A stretch of 64,000 nucleotides of DNA from Fictibacillus sp. BK138 (GCF_004216955.1 NZ_SGXL01000002.1:1-64000); one strand, 5' to 3'. Counted from the first letter of the stretch, positions 8,300-17,370 are shown. The notes: generated by a model from the letters alone, not told the origin. Made by a program: numbers and translations.

Positions 8300-9223
8300 A
8301 TGAGAAAGCTAGTTTTGTATGTTAAATCCATATTTCTTCTCGCTGTAGGTATCATTTTGCTTGCGGCTGCACCTTCTCTTATTGCTGGGGATAATGGTAT
8401 TAAATTCAGTCTGATCCGTTATGCACAATCTGTGTTTGATATAATCAGCAGTTTAGTTACACCATCTTCACTGACCGTTTACACCCACACCCAGACTTGG
8501 GCTTTTCCTAGAATGCCCGTTAACCGATCAATCGTATTTTTGAATGAAGTTACTGAAAGACCTCTTTTTCCTGAAATATGGGGAATCGTGGGCTATACCC
8601 TCATCCTGCTTTTAGCGAGTTTTTGTATCGCTTTTACAATTGCTGTTTTTCTCGGCTGGATGACAGAGCTTTTTCCTCCAGTTTTTAAGAAGACACTTTT
8701 GCGAATCAGCGATCTGCTCGAAGCTTTGCCAGATTTATTCTTTGTGTTTTCGATTCAGTTAATGGTGGTCTGGATCTACAAAAAGACGGGATGGCTTGCA
8801 GCAAATCCATTTACATCCAGCAGAGAACCCTCTTTCCTACTGCCGCTCGTAACATTAAGCGTAGTTCCAGCAATCTATTTATATAGATTGCAACTCTTAT
8901 TATCAGAAACCGAGCTCGAAAAGGAATACATCACCTTTGCACGTTCAAAAGGAATTAAAAAATCCTATATCATTCTCCATCACCTCATAAAAAACACGGT
9001 AAGTGAATTAAGTATCCACCTTCCGTTTATCATGCTGATCTTATTCAGCCAGATGGTTGTATTGGAATACCTTTTTAACATGAATGGAATTATGAGGATT
9101 CTATTAGGTGAACAGCCCTCCGAAACAAGAGCAATGCTGTTGCTATTAATCGCTTTACCTCTTTTCGGAACGGTAAAACTTCTGCGGATTGTATTGAAAG
9201 AGAGGGTTTCTCATGCTGGGTAA
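8300..9223 (+). CDS. Peptide-type ABC permease, DppB/OppB-like
   Basis: A 307-aa membrane protein with about six hydrophobic segments. The ATPase-docking EAA loop is near residues 210-225 (EKEYITFARSKGIKKSYI). A non-cytoplasmic region of ~70 residues follows the first membrane helix, as in DppB proteins, but overall similarity to standard OppB is weak. AAGGAG precedes ATG 8300. It overlaps the next permease by 11 bases. No ATPase or binding protein lies in the operon. Confidence 0.75.
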   Translation: MRKLVLYVKSIFLLAVGIILLAAAPSLIAGDNGIKFSLIRYAQSVFDIISSLVTPSSLTVYTHTQTWAFPRMPVNRSIVFLNEVTERPLFPEIWGIVGYTLILLLASFCIAFTIAVFLGWMTELFPPVFKKTLLRISDLLEALPDLFFVFSIQLMVVWIYKKTGWLAANPFTSSREPSFLLPLVTLSVVPAIYLYRLQLLLSETELEKEYITFARSKGIKKSYIILHHLIKNTVSELSIHLPFIMLILFSQMVVLEYLFNMNGIMRILLGEQPSETRAMLLLLIALPLFGTVKLLRIVLKERVSHAG

Positions 9224-10133
9224 GTTAAACACTTTTCATGTCGGATTGATGCTATTGTCTATCATCCTATTTACAAGTATCATTTTCCCAATACTTATTT
9301 CAGAACCGGTTATCCATCATTTCCGTTATACAGAAGAAACACGGCAACTCATCGTTCCTCCGTATGGTCCTTCTCAGGAATACTGGCTTGGAACAGATCG
9401 AAATGGCAAGGACCTATTTTATGCGATAGTGGACGGAGCTAAGTACACCATTGTATTTGCAGGCATCATTACTCTTGCACGTATGATCATATCTCTCATA
9501 ATGGGAATGGTTTTTAAACGCTTGTTTATGAATAGCTGGTGGAGCGGTTTGATACAAAGTTTTCAATACATTCCGCAATCACTGATCGTTTTACTAGTCC
9601 TGTCACCTCTCATGTTTTATGAGTTAAGATCTGACTCTGTATTATCATACGCAGAAACTTTGGTCATCCAGCTCATTGTTCTAGTAGCTGTGGGTATCTT
9701 GCCGCTCGGAAAAATTATTGCTGAAACAGCTGAGTCACTCTCGGGTTTTCAATATATAACATGTTCAAAACATATGGGGGCTTCGTCTTTTCAAATAACA
9801 ATAAGACATATCATGCCTCATATGTGTCCGCGCCTCTTTATCCTGGCAGGCAGACAGTTCACCCAAGTTCTAACCTTGATGCTGCACCTGGCCATCTACC
9901 ATTTATTTATTGGAGGAGTAAAAATCACTTCCGGTCAGGAGCATGATCAATTCAACAACTATTCTACGATTTCAAACGAATGGACAGGACTGATCAGCAT
10001 GTATCATAGGGAACTTATGCTAGAGCCTTTTGTTGTTATGGTCCCCGTTGTCGCCTATACCTTATTGATTCTTTGTGTAAATGTTATGACGAAAAGCCTT
10101 GAGAAAAGCTTTGATAAACGACTTTTGCATTAA
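9213..10133 (+). CDS. Peptide-type ABC permease, DppC/OppC-like
   Basis: A 306-aa membrane protein with the DppC hallmark GTDRNGKDLF near residues 60-70, about six membrane segments and a degenerate EAA loop (QYITCSKHMGASSFQITIRH). It forms a heterodimer candidate with the overlapping upstream gene. GAGAGGG precedes ATG 9213. The usual OppD/OppF ATPases and solute-binding protein are missing here; the complete transporter at 17371-23043 could in principle lend its ATPases, but this is only an inference. Confidence 0.75.
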   Translation: MLGKLNTFHVGLMLLSIILFTSIIFPILISEPVIHHFRYTEETRQLIVPPYGPSQEYWLGTDRNGKDLFYAIVDGAKYTIVFAGIITLARMIISLIMGMVFKRLFMNSWWSGLIQSFQYIPQSLIVLLVLSPLMFYELRSDSVLSYAETLVIQLIVLVAVGILPLGKIIAETAESLSGFQYITCSKHMGASSFQITIRHIMPHMCPRLFILAGRQFTQVLTLMLHLAIYHLFIGGVKITSGQEHDQFNNYSTISNEWTGLISMYHRELMLEPFVVMVPVVAYTLLILCVNVMTKSLEKSFDKRLLH

Positions 10134-10192
10134 ATAGTATTGTTAGTTAACTAAATGATTGTATGGTCATTCTTTTTATCTCTTCATTGACA

Positions 10193-10323
10193 AGTTGATT
10201 GAAGTGCAAGGTGCGAGACTCCTGCGGGACGAGTGGGACAGGTGAGACTCCTAATGGCGCAGAGCGTCAGGAGGCTCACCGCCCGCCCCGCGGAAAGCGA
10301 GCATCCTGGAACGGAAATCAACT
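10193..10323 (+). repeat. Interspersed palindromic repeat, copy B
   Basis: Full ~131-bp element. Ends AGTTGATT and AATCAACT are inverted repeats. An inner stem pairs GGTGAGACTCCT with AGGAGGCTCACC around AATGGCGCAGAGCGTC. A short related tail (ACTTTCAAAA) follows. It lies downstream of the permease operon. Confidence 0.9.
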
Positions 10324-10342
10324 ACTTTCAAAACAGTTTAAA

Positions 10343-10381
10343 ATAAAAACCGCTCTCCTTTTTTCGGGAGAACGGTTTTCT
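10343..10381 (-). terminator. Terminator of the ABC-2 operon
   Basis: Stem AAACCG-TTCTCC / GGAGAG-CGGTTT with a short loop; the minus strand ends in TTTTTATTT. It directly follows the stop of the last gene of the operon. Confidence 0.8.
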
Positions 10382-11167
10382 TTAGTTTCCTGCACCTCTG
10401 TATTTTGTGACACCGACATTCCACAACGTTACGGCGATCGTAAAGAATACGAGTCCAACAACCGGTGTTAAGAAAGCATACGTATACCACTCTTCTCTCT
10501 CTAAAAAGTATGAAGCAGGATATACACCTACAAATGCAAACGGAAGAATCCATGTGAGCACGTATTTAATGATTTTATTATATATATCAACCGGATACCG
10601 GCCATAGTTGCCGATGTTATACATCATAGGCATGATATCTGTACGTGAATCGGACCAAAATCCGATCGTAGCCAGGCTGATGAAGATCCCCGCATACACA
10701 AGAGCTCCTCCAATGACAAAAAGCAGAAAGATAAGCGGATCATACCAGCTTAACTCGAGACCGAGTTTGCCGCCTGCATAAAACATAACGATCAATCCTG
10801 TCACTGCACCAAATAACGATTCTAGCTCCATCCGCTCGAGCACGATTTGAAACAGACTGTGAACAGGTCTCGTCAGGATACGGTCCATCTCCCCTTTGAC
10901 AATATAACGATCGGTAAAATCCCAAATATTAAAGAAAGAAGAAAATATCGCAAACGGCACAAGGAAGAATCCATAGATAAAGATCATCTCATCCTTACTC
11001 CACCCTGCGAGCAGTGTTGTATGTCCGAAAACAACAAGGATAAACACAAGGTTCACGGCTTGAAACAGAAAATCAGAAAAAATCTCCACGACCATATCTG
11101 CTCTGTAAGTTAGCCTAGTTTTTAAATATTGTCCTGCATATTGAAAAAAGATTGATAAGTATTCCAT
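10382..11167 (-). CDS. ABC-2 type exporter permease (second subunit)
   Basis: A 261-aa membrane protein with six hydrophobic segments of the ABC-2 family group that pairs two unequal permeases with one ATPase (ABC2_membrane_6/DUF990 type). GGGGGA precedes ATG 11167. It lies 6 bases after the first permease stop, so the three genes form one operon. The exported substrate is unknown. Confidence 0.82.
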   Translation of the reverse strand: MEYLSIFFQYAGQYLKTRLTYRADMVVEIFSDFLFQAVNLVFILVVFGHTTLLAGWSKDEMIFIYGFFLVPFAIFSSFFNIWDFTDRYIVKGEMDRILTRPVHSLFQIVLERMELESLFGAVTGLIVMFYAGGKLGLELSWYDPLIFLLFVIGGALVYAGIFISLATIGFWSDSRTDIMPMMYNIGNYGRYPVDIYNKIIKYVLTWILPFAFVGVYPASYFLEREEWYTYAFLTPVVGLVFFTIAVTLWNVGVTKYRGAGN

Positions 11168-11173
11168 CTGTTT

Positions 11174-11965
11174 CTATCCCCCTTGAACCACAAGCTGGCG
11201 CTTCGCTAAAATCCAGAGCACGTAAACAGGGATAATTAAGATAACTGACCAAAGCGCCTGATTGATTAAAGCTTCAAACACTTGAGAGCCTTTAAACCCT
11301 TCCGTAAAAATCATACTCGGGATGTAACTGATCCCCTGAAACGGAAGATAGCTCATAATATCCTGTGCCCACATCGGATAAAAACTAAGCGGCAGGATCA
11401 GCCCTGAGAAAAGGTCGATCACAACTCGCTTTGCCCGGATCAGTCCGTCGTTGTTAAATAAGAAGAACGTTGCAATGCCGGCAAGCAGATTGATCTGTGT
11501 GTTAATAATGAAACTGAATCCGATCGATATAAAGAAGTAAATCCAAGTCCCGGCGTTAGCAGACAGCTCAACTGGGAAAACGAGCGCCACGATCACCATA
11601 CCAGGAACCGAAAAGAACAGTAATCTAAAGATCCCTTCACCTAGCCCCTGCATCATCTTCATATTTAAGTAAGGATAGGGACGAACCATCTCGATCGCTA
11701 CTTTTCCTTCTTTAATTTCCATCGCAATCTCACGGTCGATGTTATTAAAATAAAAGGCTCTGGCCATCCAAGCCACTGCAATATAGGTGGTCATCTGTGT
11801 GATCGACAGACCCTGAATGTTTTCCTTCCCGCCATAGATCGCACTCCATAAAAAGTAATAAGCACCGATGTTGATGCTGTAGATTAAGATTCCGCTGTAA
11901 TAGTTCGTACGATAAGCCAGCATCATCAAGAAACGGATGCGGATCATTTCTATATACTTACCCAT
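11174..11965 (-). CDS. ABC-2 type exporter permease (first subunit)
   Basis: A membrane protein of about 263 aa with six hydrophobic segments, ABC-2 superfamily. The start is set at ATG 11965, ten bases after GAAGGTG; a GTG start four codons upstream would fall in that site. It overlaps the ATPase stop by 8 bases, showing translational coupling. A charged amphipathic start (MGKYIEMIRIRF) precedes the first membrane helix. Confidence 0.82.
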   Translation of the reverse strand: MGKYIEMIRIRFLMMLAYRTNYYSGILIYSINIGAYYFLWSAIYGGKENIQGLSITQMTTYIAVAWMARAFYFNNIDREIAMEIKEGKVAIEMVRPYPYLNMKMMQGLGEGIFRLLFFSVPGMVIVALVFPVELSANAGTWIYFFISIGFSFIINTQINLLAGIATFFLFNNDGLIRAKRVVIDLFSGLILPLSFYPMWAQDIMSYLPFQGISYIPSMIFTEGFKGSQVFEALINQALWSVILIIPVYVLWILAKRQLVVQGG

Positions 11966-12974
11966 GGCGAACAGCACCTTCTACATAGATGTTTCGGATG
12001 ATTTCTTCAGTCGAGATCTCAAGGATCTTTAAATCTGCAATCTTCTTAACAGCCGTCACTTTTCCGATAACCCCTGATATCACCGTTTCATCACTATCTA
12101 CAGAGGCAACCCAAATCAGGTCACTCTCCCCTTGCTCCCAGACTACGAGGTGATCTTTTGTTAAATTCTGCAGTTCTTCTAATGTTGCCTTTTCGCTAAA
12201 CTGGAACTGAATCTGCTTTCCTTCTGCCCAGTTTTCACGAAGTTCTTTTAACGGACCATCATAAATGATCTTTCCTTCATCGAGCATGACAACCCGCTCA
12301 CAAAGAGCTTCAATATCTGAGAGGTCATGTGTTGTTAAAAGGATGGTCGTTCCATACTTTTCGTTGATGCGTTTTAAGAACTCACGAATCTTTAGTTTTA
12401 CAAGCACATCAAGACCGATTGTCGGCTCATCTAAAAACAGCAGCGGTGGATTATGAATAAGAGCTGCCGCCAATTCACAGCGCATTCTCTGTCCGAGTGA
12501 CAGCTTTCGGACTGGCTTATCAAGAAGCGGTCCGATATCGAGCGTCTCTATCACATCTTTCATATGTTCTTCATATTGCTGATCAGGTACATTGTAGATT
12601 TTCTTTAACAGCCTGAACGATTCCTGAACCGCGATATCCCACCAAAGCTGTGAACGCTGGCCGAACACAACCCCAATCGTCTTAACGAACTTTTCCCGCT
12701 CTTTATGCGGATTCATGCCATTCACAACAATCTTGCCGTCAGTCGGTGTTAAGATGCCTGTAAGCATTTTAATAGAAGTAGACTTACCTGCTCCGTTTTC
12801 ACCTATATATCCGACCATCTCTCCTCTTTTAATCGAAAAAGAAATATCGTCTACTGCTGTTTTAATTGTGTAGTTTCGTGTGAAAAGGTCACGAAACGCC
12901 CCCTTCAAACCTTGCCGGCTCGAAAAGGACTTAAACTCTTTCTTCAGATTCTGAACATCTATAATATTCTTCAT
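11958..12974 (-). CDS. ABC-2 type exporter ATPase
   Basis: A 338-aa ATPase of the DrrA/Nod group. Walker A is GENGAGKST (about residues 58-66), the signature is LSLGQRMRCELA, Walker B is PPLLFLDEPTIGLD and the switch histidine is in LLTTHDLSD. The ~80-residue C-terminal extension is typical of this subgroup. GGAGG precedes ATG 12974. First gene of a three-gene operon; a similar operon is common in Bacilli but no substrate is established. Confidence 0.88.
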   Translation of the reverse strand: MKNIIDVQNLKKEFKSFSSRQGLKGAFRDLFTRNYTIKTAVDDISFSIKRGEMVGYIGENGAGKSTSIKMLTGILTPTDGKIVVNGMNPHKEREKFVKTIGVVFGQRSQLWWDIAVQESFRLLKKIYNVPDQQYEEHMKDVIETLDIGPLLDKPVRKLSLGQRMRCELAAALIHNPPLLFLDEPTIGLDVLVKLKIREFLKRINEKYGTTILLTTHDLSDIEALCERVVMLDEGKIIYDGPLKELRENWAEGKQIQFQFSEKATLEELQNLTKDHLVVWEQGESDLIWVASVDSDETVISGVIGKVTAVKKIADLKILEISTEEIIRNIYVEGAVRHG

Positions 12975-13080
12975 ATAATGAAGCCTCCAAAATAAATAAA
13001 AGAAATAATATAAGGTATTTTAAGTGTTTGTAATTTTGCAAAGCAAAATTTAGCTTTTCCTATCAGAGAAACGCAAGCAC

Positions 13081-13097
13081 TAGGATAGTGTATCCTA
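13081..13097. promoter_or_regulatory. Perfect inverted repeat upstream of gsaB (possible operator)
   Basis: TAGGATA-GTG-TATCCTA, a perfect 7-3-7 inverted repeat about 73 bp upstream of the gsaB -10 element and in the divergent region with the ABC-2 operon. It lacks a T run, so it is not an obvious terminator. I know of no regulator with exactly this site. Confidence 0.35.
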
Positions 13098-13169
13098 TCC
13101 TTCTTCTAAAACTCAAATAGTTGAGAACTTACGGTACAGTTTTCCAGTCCTGTCTCCGCAAGCTTTTCA

Positions 13170-13178
13170 TGCTACAAT
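13170..13178 (+). promoter_or_regulatory. Extended -10 promoter of gsaB
   Basis: TGC-TACAAT extended -10 element 46 bp before the gsaB start; the -35 region is poor. Confidence 0.5.
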
Positions 13179-13223
13179 ACTAGTTGTACTCAAGGTTACT
13201 TAGTTATTTAGGAGGAATTATAT

Positions 13224-14510
13224 ATGAATCACTCTCGATCTGAAGCTCTATATGATGAAGCTCTCTTACATATTGTCGGAGGTGTTAACAGCCCTTCGCG
13301 TTCATTTAAAGCAGTTGGAGGCGGTGCACCAGTTTTCATGGAACGCGCTGAAGGTGCTTATTTTTGGGATGAGGACGGCAACCGCTATATTGATTACTTA
13401 GCTGCTTATGGTCCTATTATTACTGGACATGCTCACCCTCATGTTACAAAAGCGATCGTTAAAGCTGCTGAAAACGGCGTTCTTTACGGGACACCTACTG
13501 CACTTGAAGTTAAATTTGCAAAAATGCTAAAAGAAGCCATGCCGGCGATGGATAAAGTTCGATTTGTAAACTCTGGAACTGAAGCGGTTATGACGACGAT
13601 CCGTGTTGCTCGTGCTTATACCGGCCGTGATAAAATCATTAAATTCGCTGGCTGCTACCACGGCCATTCTGATTTGGTTCTTGTTGCTGCCGGATCTGGT
13701 CCATCCACACTCGGAACACCGGATTCTGCAGGCGTTCCGAAAAGCATCGCACAAGAAGTGATCACGGTTCCTTTTAACGATGTTGATGCTTACCGTGCTG
13801 CTATGGACAAATGGGGCGACCAAATTGCTGCTGTTCTTGTGGAACCGATCGTTGGGAACTTCGGAATCGTTGAGCCGAAAGAAGGATTTTTACAAGCGAT
13901 TAATGACATTACTCACGAGCATGGCGCTCTCGTAATCTATGATGAAGTCATTACAGCTTTCCGTTTTATGTATGGAGGCGCACAAGATTTACTAGGTGTG
14001 AAGCCCGATATGACAGCACTTGGTAAAATTATCGGCGGTGGACTCCCAATTGGTGCATACGGCGGCAAAAAAGAGATCATGGAAAAAGTAGCTCCGCTTG
14101 GACCTGCGTATCAAGCAGGAACGATGGCTGGAAACCCGGCTTCCATCTCAGCCGGAATTGCCTGCTTGGAAGTATTGAAGCAAGAAGGGGTATATGAGGA
14201 GATGGATCGTTTAGGAGTGATTCTTGAAAATGGATTGCTGGAACAAGCTGCGAAACATAACGTTTCCGTGAGCATCAACCGCTTGAAAGGTGCATTAACT
14301 CTTTATTTTACAGATGAAAAGATCGTGAATTACGAGCAGGCTGAAGCAACCGATGGAGAGATATTCGGAAGGTATTTTAAACAAATGCTTAACGAAGGCA
14401 TTAACCTTGCTCCTTCCAAGTATGAAGCGATGTTCTTAACAACTGCCCATACGGAAGAAGACGTGATGACAACGATTGAAGCAGCTGGTAGAGCATTTAG
14501 CAGACTTTAA
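13224..14510 (+). CDS. gsaB: Glutamate-1-semialdehyde 2,1-aminomutase
   Basis: A 428-aa PLP enzyme that converts glutamate-1-semialdehyde to 5-aminolevulinate, the tetrapyrrole precursor. [10 protein letters not shown] at the N terminus, the cofactor motif [12 protein letters not shown] (about residues 118-129), the YHGHSD segment and the Schiff-base lysine in [12 protein letters not shown] (near residue 269) are all present. AGGAGG precedes ATG 13224. The location between the ygaE and bcp orthologues matches B. subtilis gsaB, the paralogue of hemL outside the hem operon. Confidence 0.93.
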   Translation: MNHSRSEALYDEALLHIVGGVNSPSRSFKAVGGGAPVFMERAEGAYFWDEDGNRYIDYLAAYGPIITGHAHPHVTKAIVKAAENGVLYGTPTALEVKFAKMLKEAMPAMDKVRFVNSGTEAVMTTIRVARAYTGRDKIIKFAGCYHGHSDLVLVAAGSGPSTLGTPDSAGVPKSIAQEVITVPFNDVDAYRAAMDKWGDQIAAVLVEPIVGNFGIVEPKEGFLQAINDITHEHGALVIYDEVITAFRFMYGGAQDLLGVKPDMTALGKIIGGGLPIGAYGGKKEIMEKVAPLGPAYQAGTMAGNPASISAGIACLEVLKQEGVYEEMDRLGVILENGLLEQAAKHNVSVSINRLKGALTLYFTDEKIVNYEQAEATDGEIFGRYFKQMLNEGINLAPSKYEAMFLTTAHTEEDVMTTIEAAGRAFSRL

Positions 14511-14573
14511 GATTTAGTCCATTTTTAAAAGTTTGTTGCTTTTAATTCATTTTATTTATTCACTTCACTGACA

Positions 14574-14704
14574 AGTTGATTGGGTGGAAGGTGCGAGACT
14601 CCTACGGGACGAGCGGTCAGGTGAGACCACTCAAAGGCGCAGAAAGGCAAGTGTGCTCACCGCACGCCCCGTGGAAAGCAAGCAATCTAGACCAGAAATC
14701 AACT
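14574..14704 (+). repeat. Interspersed palindromic repeat, copy C
   Basis: Full-length but diverged copy (AGTTGATT...AATCAACT), with substitutions such as CCACTCAAAGGCGC in the central stem. It lies between gsaB and its terminator, so it is probably part of the gsaB transcript. Confidence 0.85.
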
Positions 14705-14753
14705 AGTTACAAGAGTAACAAAGTTTGCGAAAACATCCAAAACTTAAAAGAAT

Positions 14754-14787
14754 AAAGAATCCGTCTTAGCACGGATTCTTTTTTTGT
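14754..14787 (+). terminator. Terminator of gsaB
   Basis: Stem AAGAATCCGT/ACGGATTCTT with a 6-nt loop and a long T run. Confidence 0.88.
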
Positions 14788-14949
14788 TTTAGGGGAAAAC
14801 AAGTAATAAATACCGTTGCCTTTTCATACGGTATGTAAGTCTGCAATTTTCACAATTTGTTAACACACTCTGACTTGATTAAACTTAAAAAACAGTTTAT
14901 AGTGTTTGAGATTATTAACATTTTTTATGAGAAAGGAATTATCGCAGTT

Positions 14950-16020
14950 ATGAAATTAGGAGCCCGAATGATTAAAACGGGTTTAGCCATATCGTTATCG
15001 ATCTACCTGGCGATGATGTTTCAACTGGACCAGCCGGTTTACGCGGCTATTGCTGCAACATTCGCGATTCAGCCTTCCATCTACAGGTCGTATCAAACCA
15101 TCTTGGAACAGATTCAAGGGAATCTTGTAGGTGCAATCTTTGCTATTATTTTTGTTATTTTGCTAGGTAATAACCCGTTTGTAATTGGATTTGTTGTTGT
15201 ACTCGTTATCGCAGCCAACTTAAAGATGAAAATTGAAAAAACAATACCGTTATCCATTGTTACGGTAATCGTGATCATGGAGAGCCACACAGAGAACTTT
15301 ATTGGTTTTGCTGTGGACCGGTTCTTGCTCATTATGCTCGGCGTCCTATCGGCATTCTTAGTAAACCTGGTATTCATGCCTCCTAAATACGAAACAAAAT
15401 TGTATTATAAGATCTCAGGTCATACCGATGAAATTATTAAATGGATTCGCATGGTCACGAGACACGCATCAGAACATAATGCGATTAAGGAAGATTTGAC
15501 TCATCTAAAAGAAAACCGCTTTAAGATGGATCAATATTATCTATTATATAAAGAAGAGCGAACTTATTTCAGGACTAATAAATATTCGAAGACCCGTAAG
15601 CTTGTACTCTACAGGCAGATGATCCAGACGACCAACAAAGCGCTGGAACTGCTGAAGAGCCTGCACCGGCATGAAAACGAATTATACAACATGCCTGAAC
15701 CGCTTCAGGAACTGATTCAGCTGAAGCTCGATGGATTAACAAACTTCCACGAACAGATGCTGCTGAAATACACTGATAAAATCAGAGCGCAGCACACACT
15801 CGACATGGACGACGAGATCAGCAAGAAGGCGCTCATGAAATGCATCATGAGCTATTATAAAAGCCCTGATAATGAAGAGTGGATTGAGCTCTTCCCGGTA
15901 TTCGCACTGATCATCGATTACAGCGACCAGCTTGAACACTTGAACACACTGGTAGAAAGCTTTAAAAACTACCATCAGGACGACAGCGAAGTTCAATTGG
16001 ACCAGCGGTTTGAGGATTAG
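14950..16020 (+). CDS. ygaE: YgaE-like aromatic acid exporter family membrane protein
   Basis: A 356-aa protein with five to six hydrophobic segments in the first ~160 residues (ArAE_1/FUSC-like) and a ~190-residue charged helical C-terminal cytoplasmic domain. Size and position beside gsaB fit B. subtilis YgaE. The start is placed at ATG 14950 (MKLGARMIKTGLAISL), because the ~31 extra codons upstream are not conserved in style and have no site; AAAGGA lies about 13 bases upstream. The substrate is unknown. Confidence 0.8.
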   Translation: MKLGARMIKTGLAISLSIYLAMMFQLDQPVYAAIAATFAIQPSIYRSYQTILEQIQGNLVGAIFAIIFVILLGNNPFVIGFVVVLVIAANLKMKIEKTIPLSIVTVIVIMESHTENFIGFAVDRFLLIMLGVLSAFLVNLVFMPPKYETKLYYKISGHTDEIIKWIRMVTRHASEHNAIKEDLTHLKENRFKMDQYYLLYKEERTYFRTNKYSKTRKLVLYRQMIQTTNKALELLKSLHRHENELYNMPEPLQELIQLKLDGLTNFHEQMLLKYTDKIRAQHTLDMDDEISKKALMKCIMSYYKSPDNEEWIELFPVFALIIDYSDQLEHLNTLVESFKNYHQDDSEVQLDQRFED

Positions 16021-16036
16021 ATGAAGATGTAAGCAG

Positions 16037-16066
16037 GCCAGCCCTTTTGTGGGGGCTGGTTTTTTG
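16037..16066 (+). terminator. Terminator of ygaE
   Basis: Stem CCAGCCC/GGGGCTGG with a 7-nt loop and a T run. Confidence 0.88.
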
Positions 16067-16147
16067 TTGTTGGTTTGGATGGTGCGCTGGCAGAAGTTAG
16101 CTCGATACGGATGGCTGGACTTCTGTCGATTCCTGTCGAGGAATGTA

Positions 16148-16247
16148 AACTCGTGGATAAGAGCTAAAAACTTTTGGATTCAGGGATAAAACTCGTGGAT
16201 TGAGCCTAAAATCTCGTGGATTCATAGGTGGAATTTGTGGATTCGCC
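16148..16247 (+). repeat. Degenerate 21-bp tandem array (about five units)
   Basis: GGAT occurs at 16155, 16176, 16197, 16218 and 16239, a strict 21-bp period. Units vary around AAAACTCGTGGATTGAGCCT. The array lies between the ygaE terminator and the next gene. A related array, in the same orientation relative to its neighbours, is at 40395-40525. Confidence 0.8.
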
Positions 16248-16351
16248 CACTTTCAGGTGCGAAAATAGGAATCTTGCTTTTTGCTTCAAACGGTATCATG
16301 CGGCAAAATGGGATTCCTAACAGTATCCAAAAATACTAAGGAGGCTAACAT

Positions 16352-17326
16352 TTGAAAAAGCAAAGGAAAACACCCATTTTTATTACTAAATTATCAAAAT
16401 TAGTTAGGAGAATTCCTCCCAAACACTTTAGGAAAGAAGAATTCCAAGAACAGCTTCGGAATCATTCTTCTGGCTTTAAAGGTGAACAATCTTTAGAATA
16501 TTTTTATCGATATTTGCCAAAGGACATTTATTATCTTCACGGTCTACGTATACAGGAAGATAAATATTACTTTCAAATGGACACCTTGCTTATAACCCCT
16601 AGTTTCATTACCATTCTCGAAATTAAATACATGGCTGGCCATCTGCTATTTGAAGATCAGTTCTTTCAATTCATTCGAACTTATGATGGAAAAGAAGAAG
16701 GATTCGCAAACCCCATTGATCAGGTCAATCGTCAACAATATCATCTCTCTAAAATTCTTGAACAGCATAAAATGCCTTCTATTCCCATTGAAACTCTTGT
16801 CGTAATGACTCATCCTTCTGCTATTGTTGAATCCTCTCCCACATATAAGGAAGCTAAAGAAAAAGTAATTAAAAGTTCAGGTCTTCAACAAAAATTTGAA
16901 AGCCTTGCTCGAAAATATCCCACACCCATTCTTACACAAAAACAAATTAAGAAGTTAACCAGATTATTAATTAAATTAACCTCTTCATATGATCCTGATA
17001 TTTGCGAACTCTTTCAAGTAAAAAAGAATGAACTCGCCAAAGGGGTGTTTTGTCCTAAGTGCTCTCATTCCATTATGAGATATGAATGGGGGAAGTGGCA
17101 TTGCAATACTTGTCATACTTCTTCAAAGACTGCACATATTGAGGCACTGCAAGATTATGCCCTTTTAATCTCTAAAACAATTACTAATCATGAATGTGCT
17201 TACTATTTAAATCTATCATCAAGCAGTCAAGCCTATCACCTTTTACGGTCTTTAAATCTGCCTGCATCTGGAACAAATCGATCCCGCCATTACCACCTCA
17301 ATCCACTCCTAGAAGAAGTTCATTAA
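16352..17326 (+). CDS. NERD-domain (nuclease-related) protein with zinc ribbon
   Basis: A 324-aa protein. Residues ~35-150 form a NERD domain with FQMDTLLITPSFITILEIKY, where the D and the E-x-K match the PD-(D/E)xK nuclease-like core. Residues ~230-255 form a zinc ribbon (CPKC...CNTC). The C-terminal ~60 residues are probably helical (SSSSQAYHLLRSLNL). A TTG start at 16352 follows AAGGAGG by 7 bases. It is visibly richer in A+T than gsaB or the peptide transporter, which hints at later acquisition. The substrate and role are unknown. Confidence 0.8.
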   Translation: MKKQRKTPIFITKLSKLVRRIPPKHFRKEEFQEQLRNHSSGFKGEQSLEYFYRYLPKDIYYLHGLRIQEDKYYFQMDTLLITPSFITILEIKYMAGHLLFEDQFFQFIRTYDGKEEGFANPIDQVNRQQYHLSKILEQHKMPSIPIETLVVMTHPSAIVESSPTYKEAKEKVIKSSGLQQKFESLARKYPTPILTQKQIKKLTRLLIKLTSSYDPDICELFQVKKNELAKGVFCPKCSHSIMRYEWGKWHCNTCHTSSKTAHIEALQDYALLISKTITNHECAYYLNLSSSSQAYHLLRSLNLPASGTNRSRHYHLNPLLEEVH

Positions 17327-17352
17327 AAAAGAAGCTTGGCATATGCCAAGCC
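17323..17352 (-). terminator. Terminator of the peptide transporter operon
   Basis: Perfect palindrome GCTTGGCATATGCCAAGC followed on the minus strand by TTCTTTTTT. Confidence 0.85.
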
Positions 17353-17370
17353 TCCTCATTTCACTTCTTA

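Noticed and set aside
10199-10471. 90-aa ORF and similar ORFs at 31224, 36331 and 50430
   Set aside because: They translate the palindromic repeat; the same peptide recurs in each copy, and none has a proper SD.
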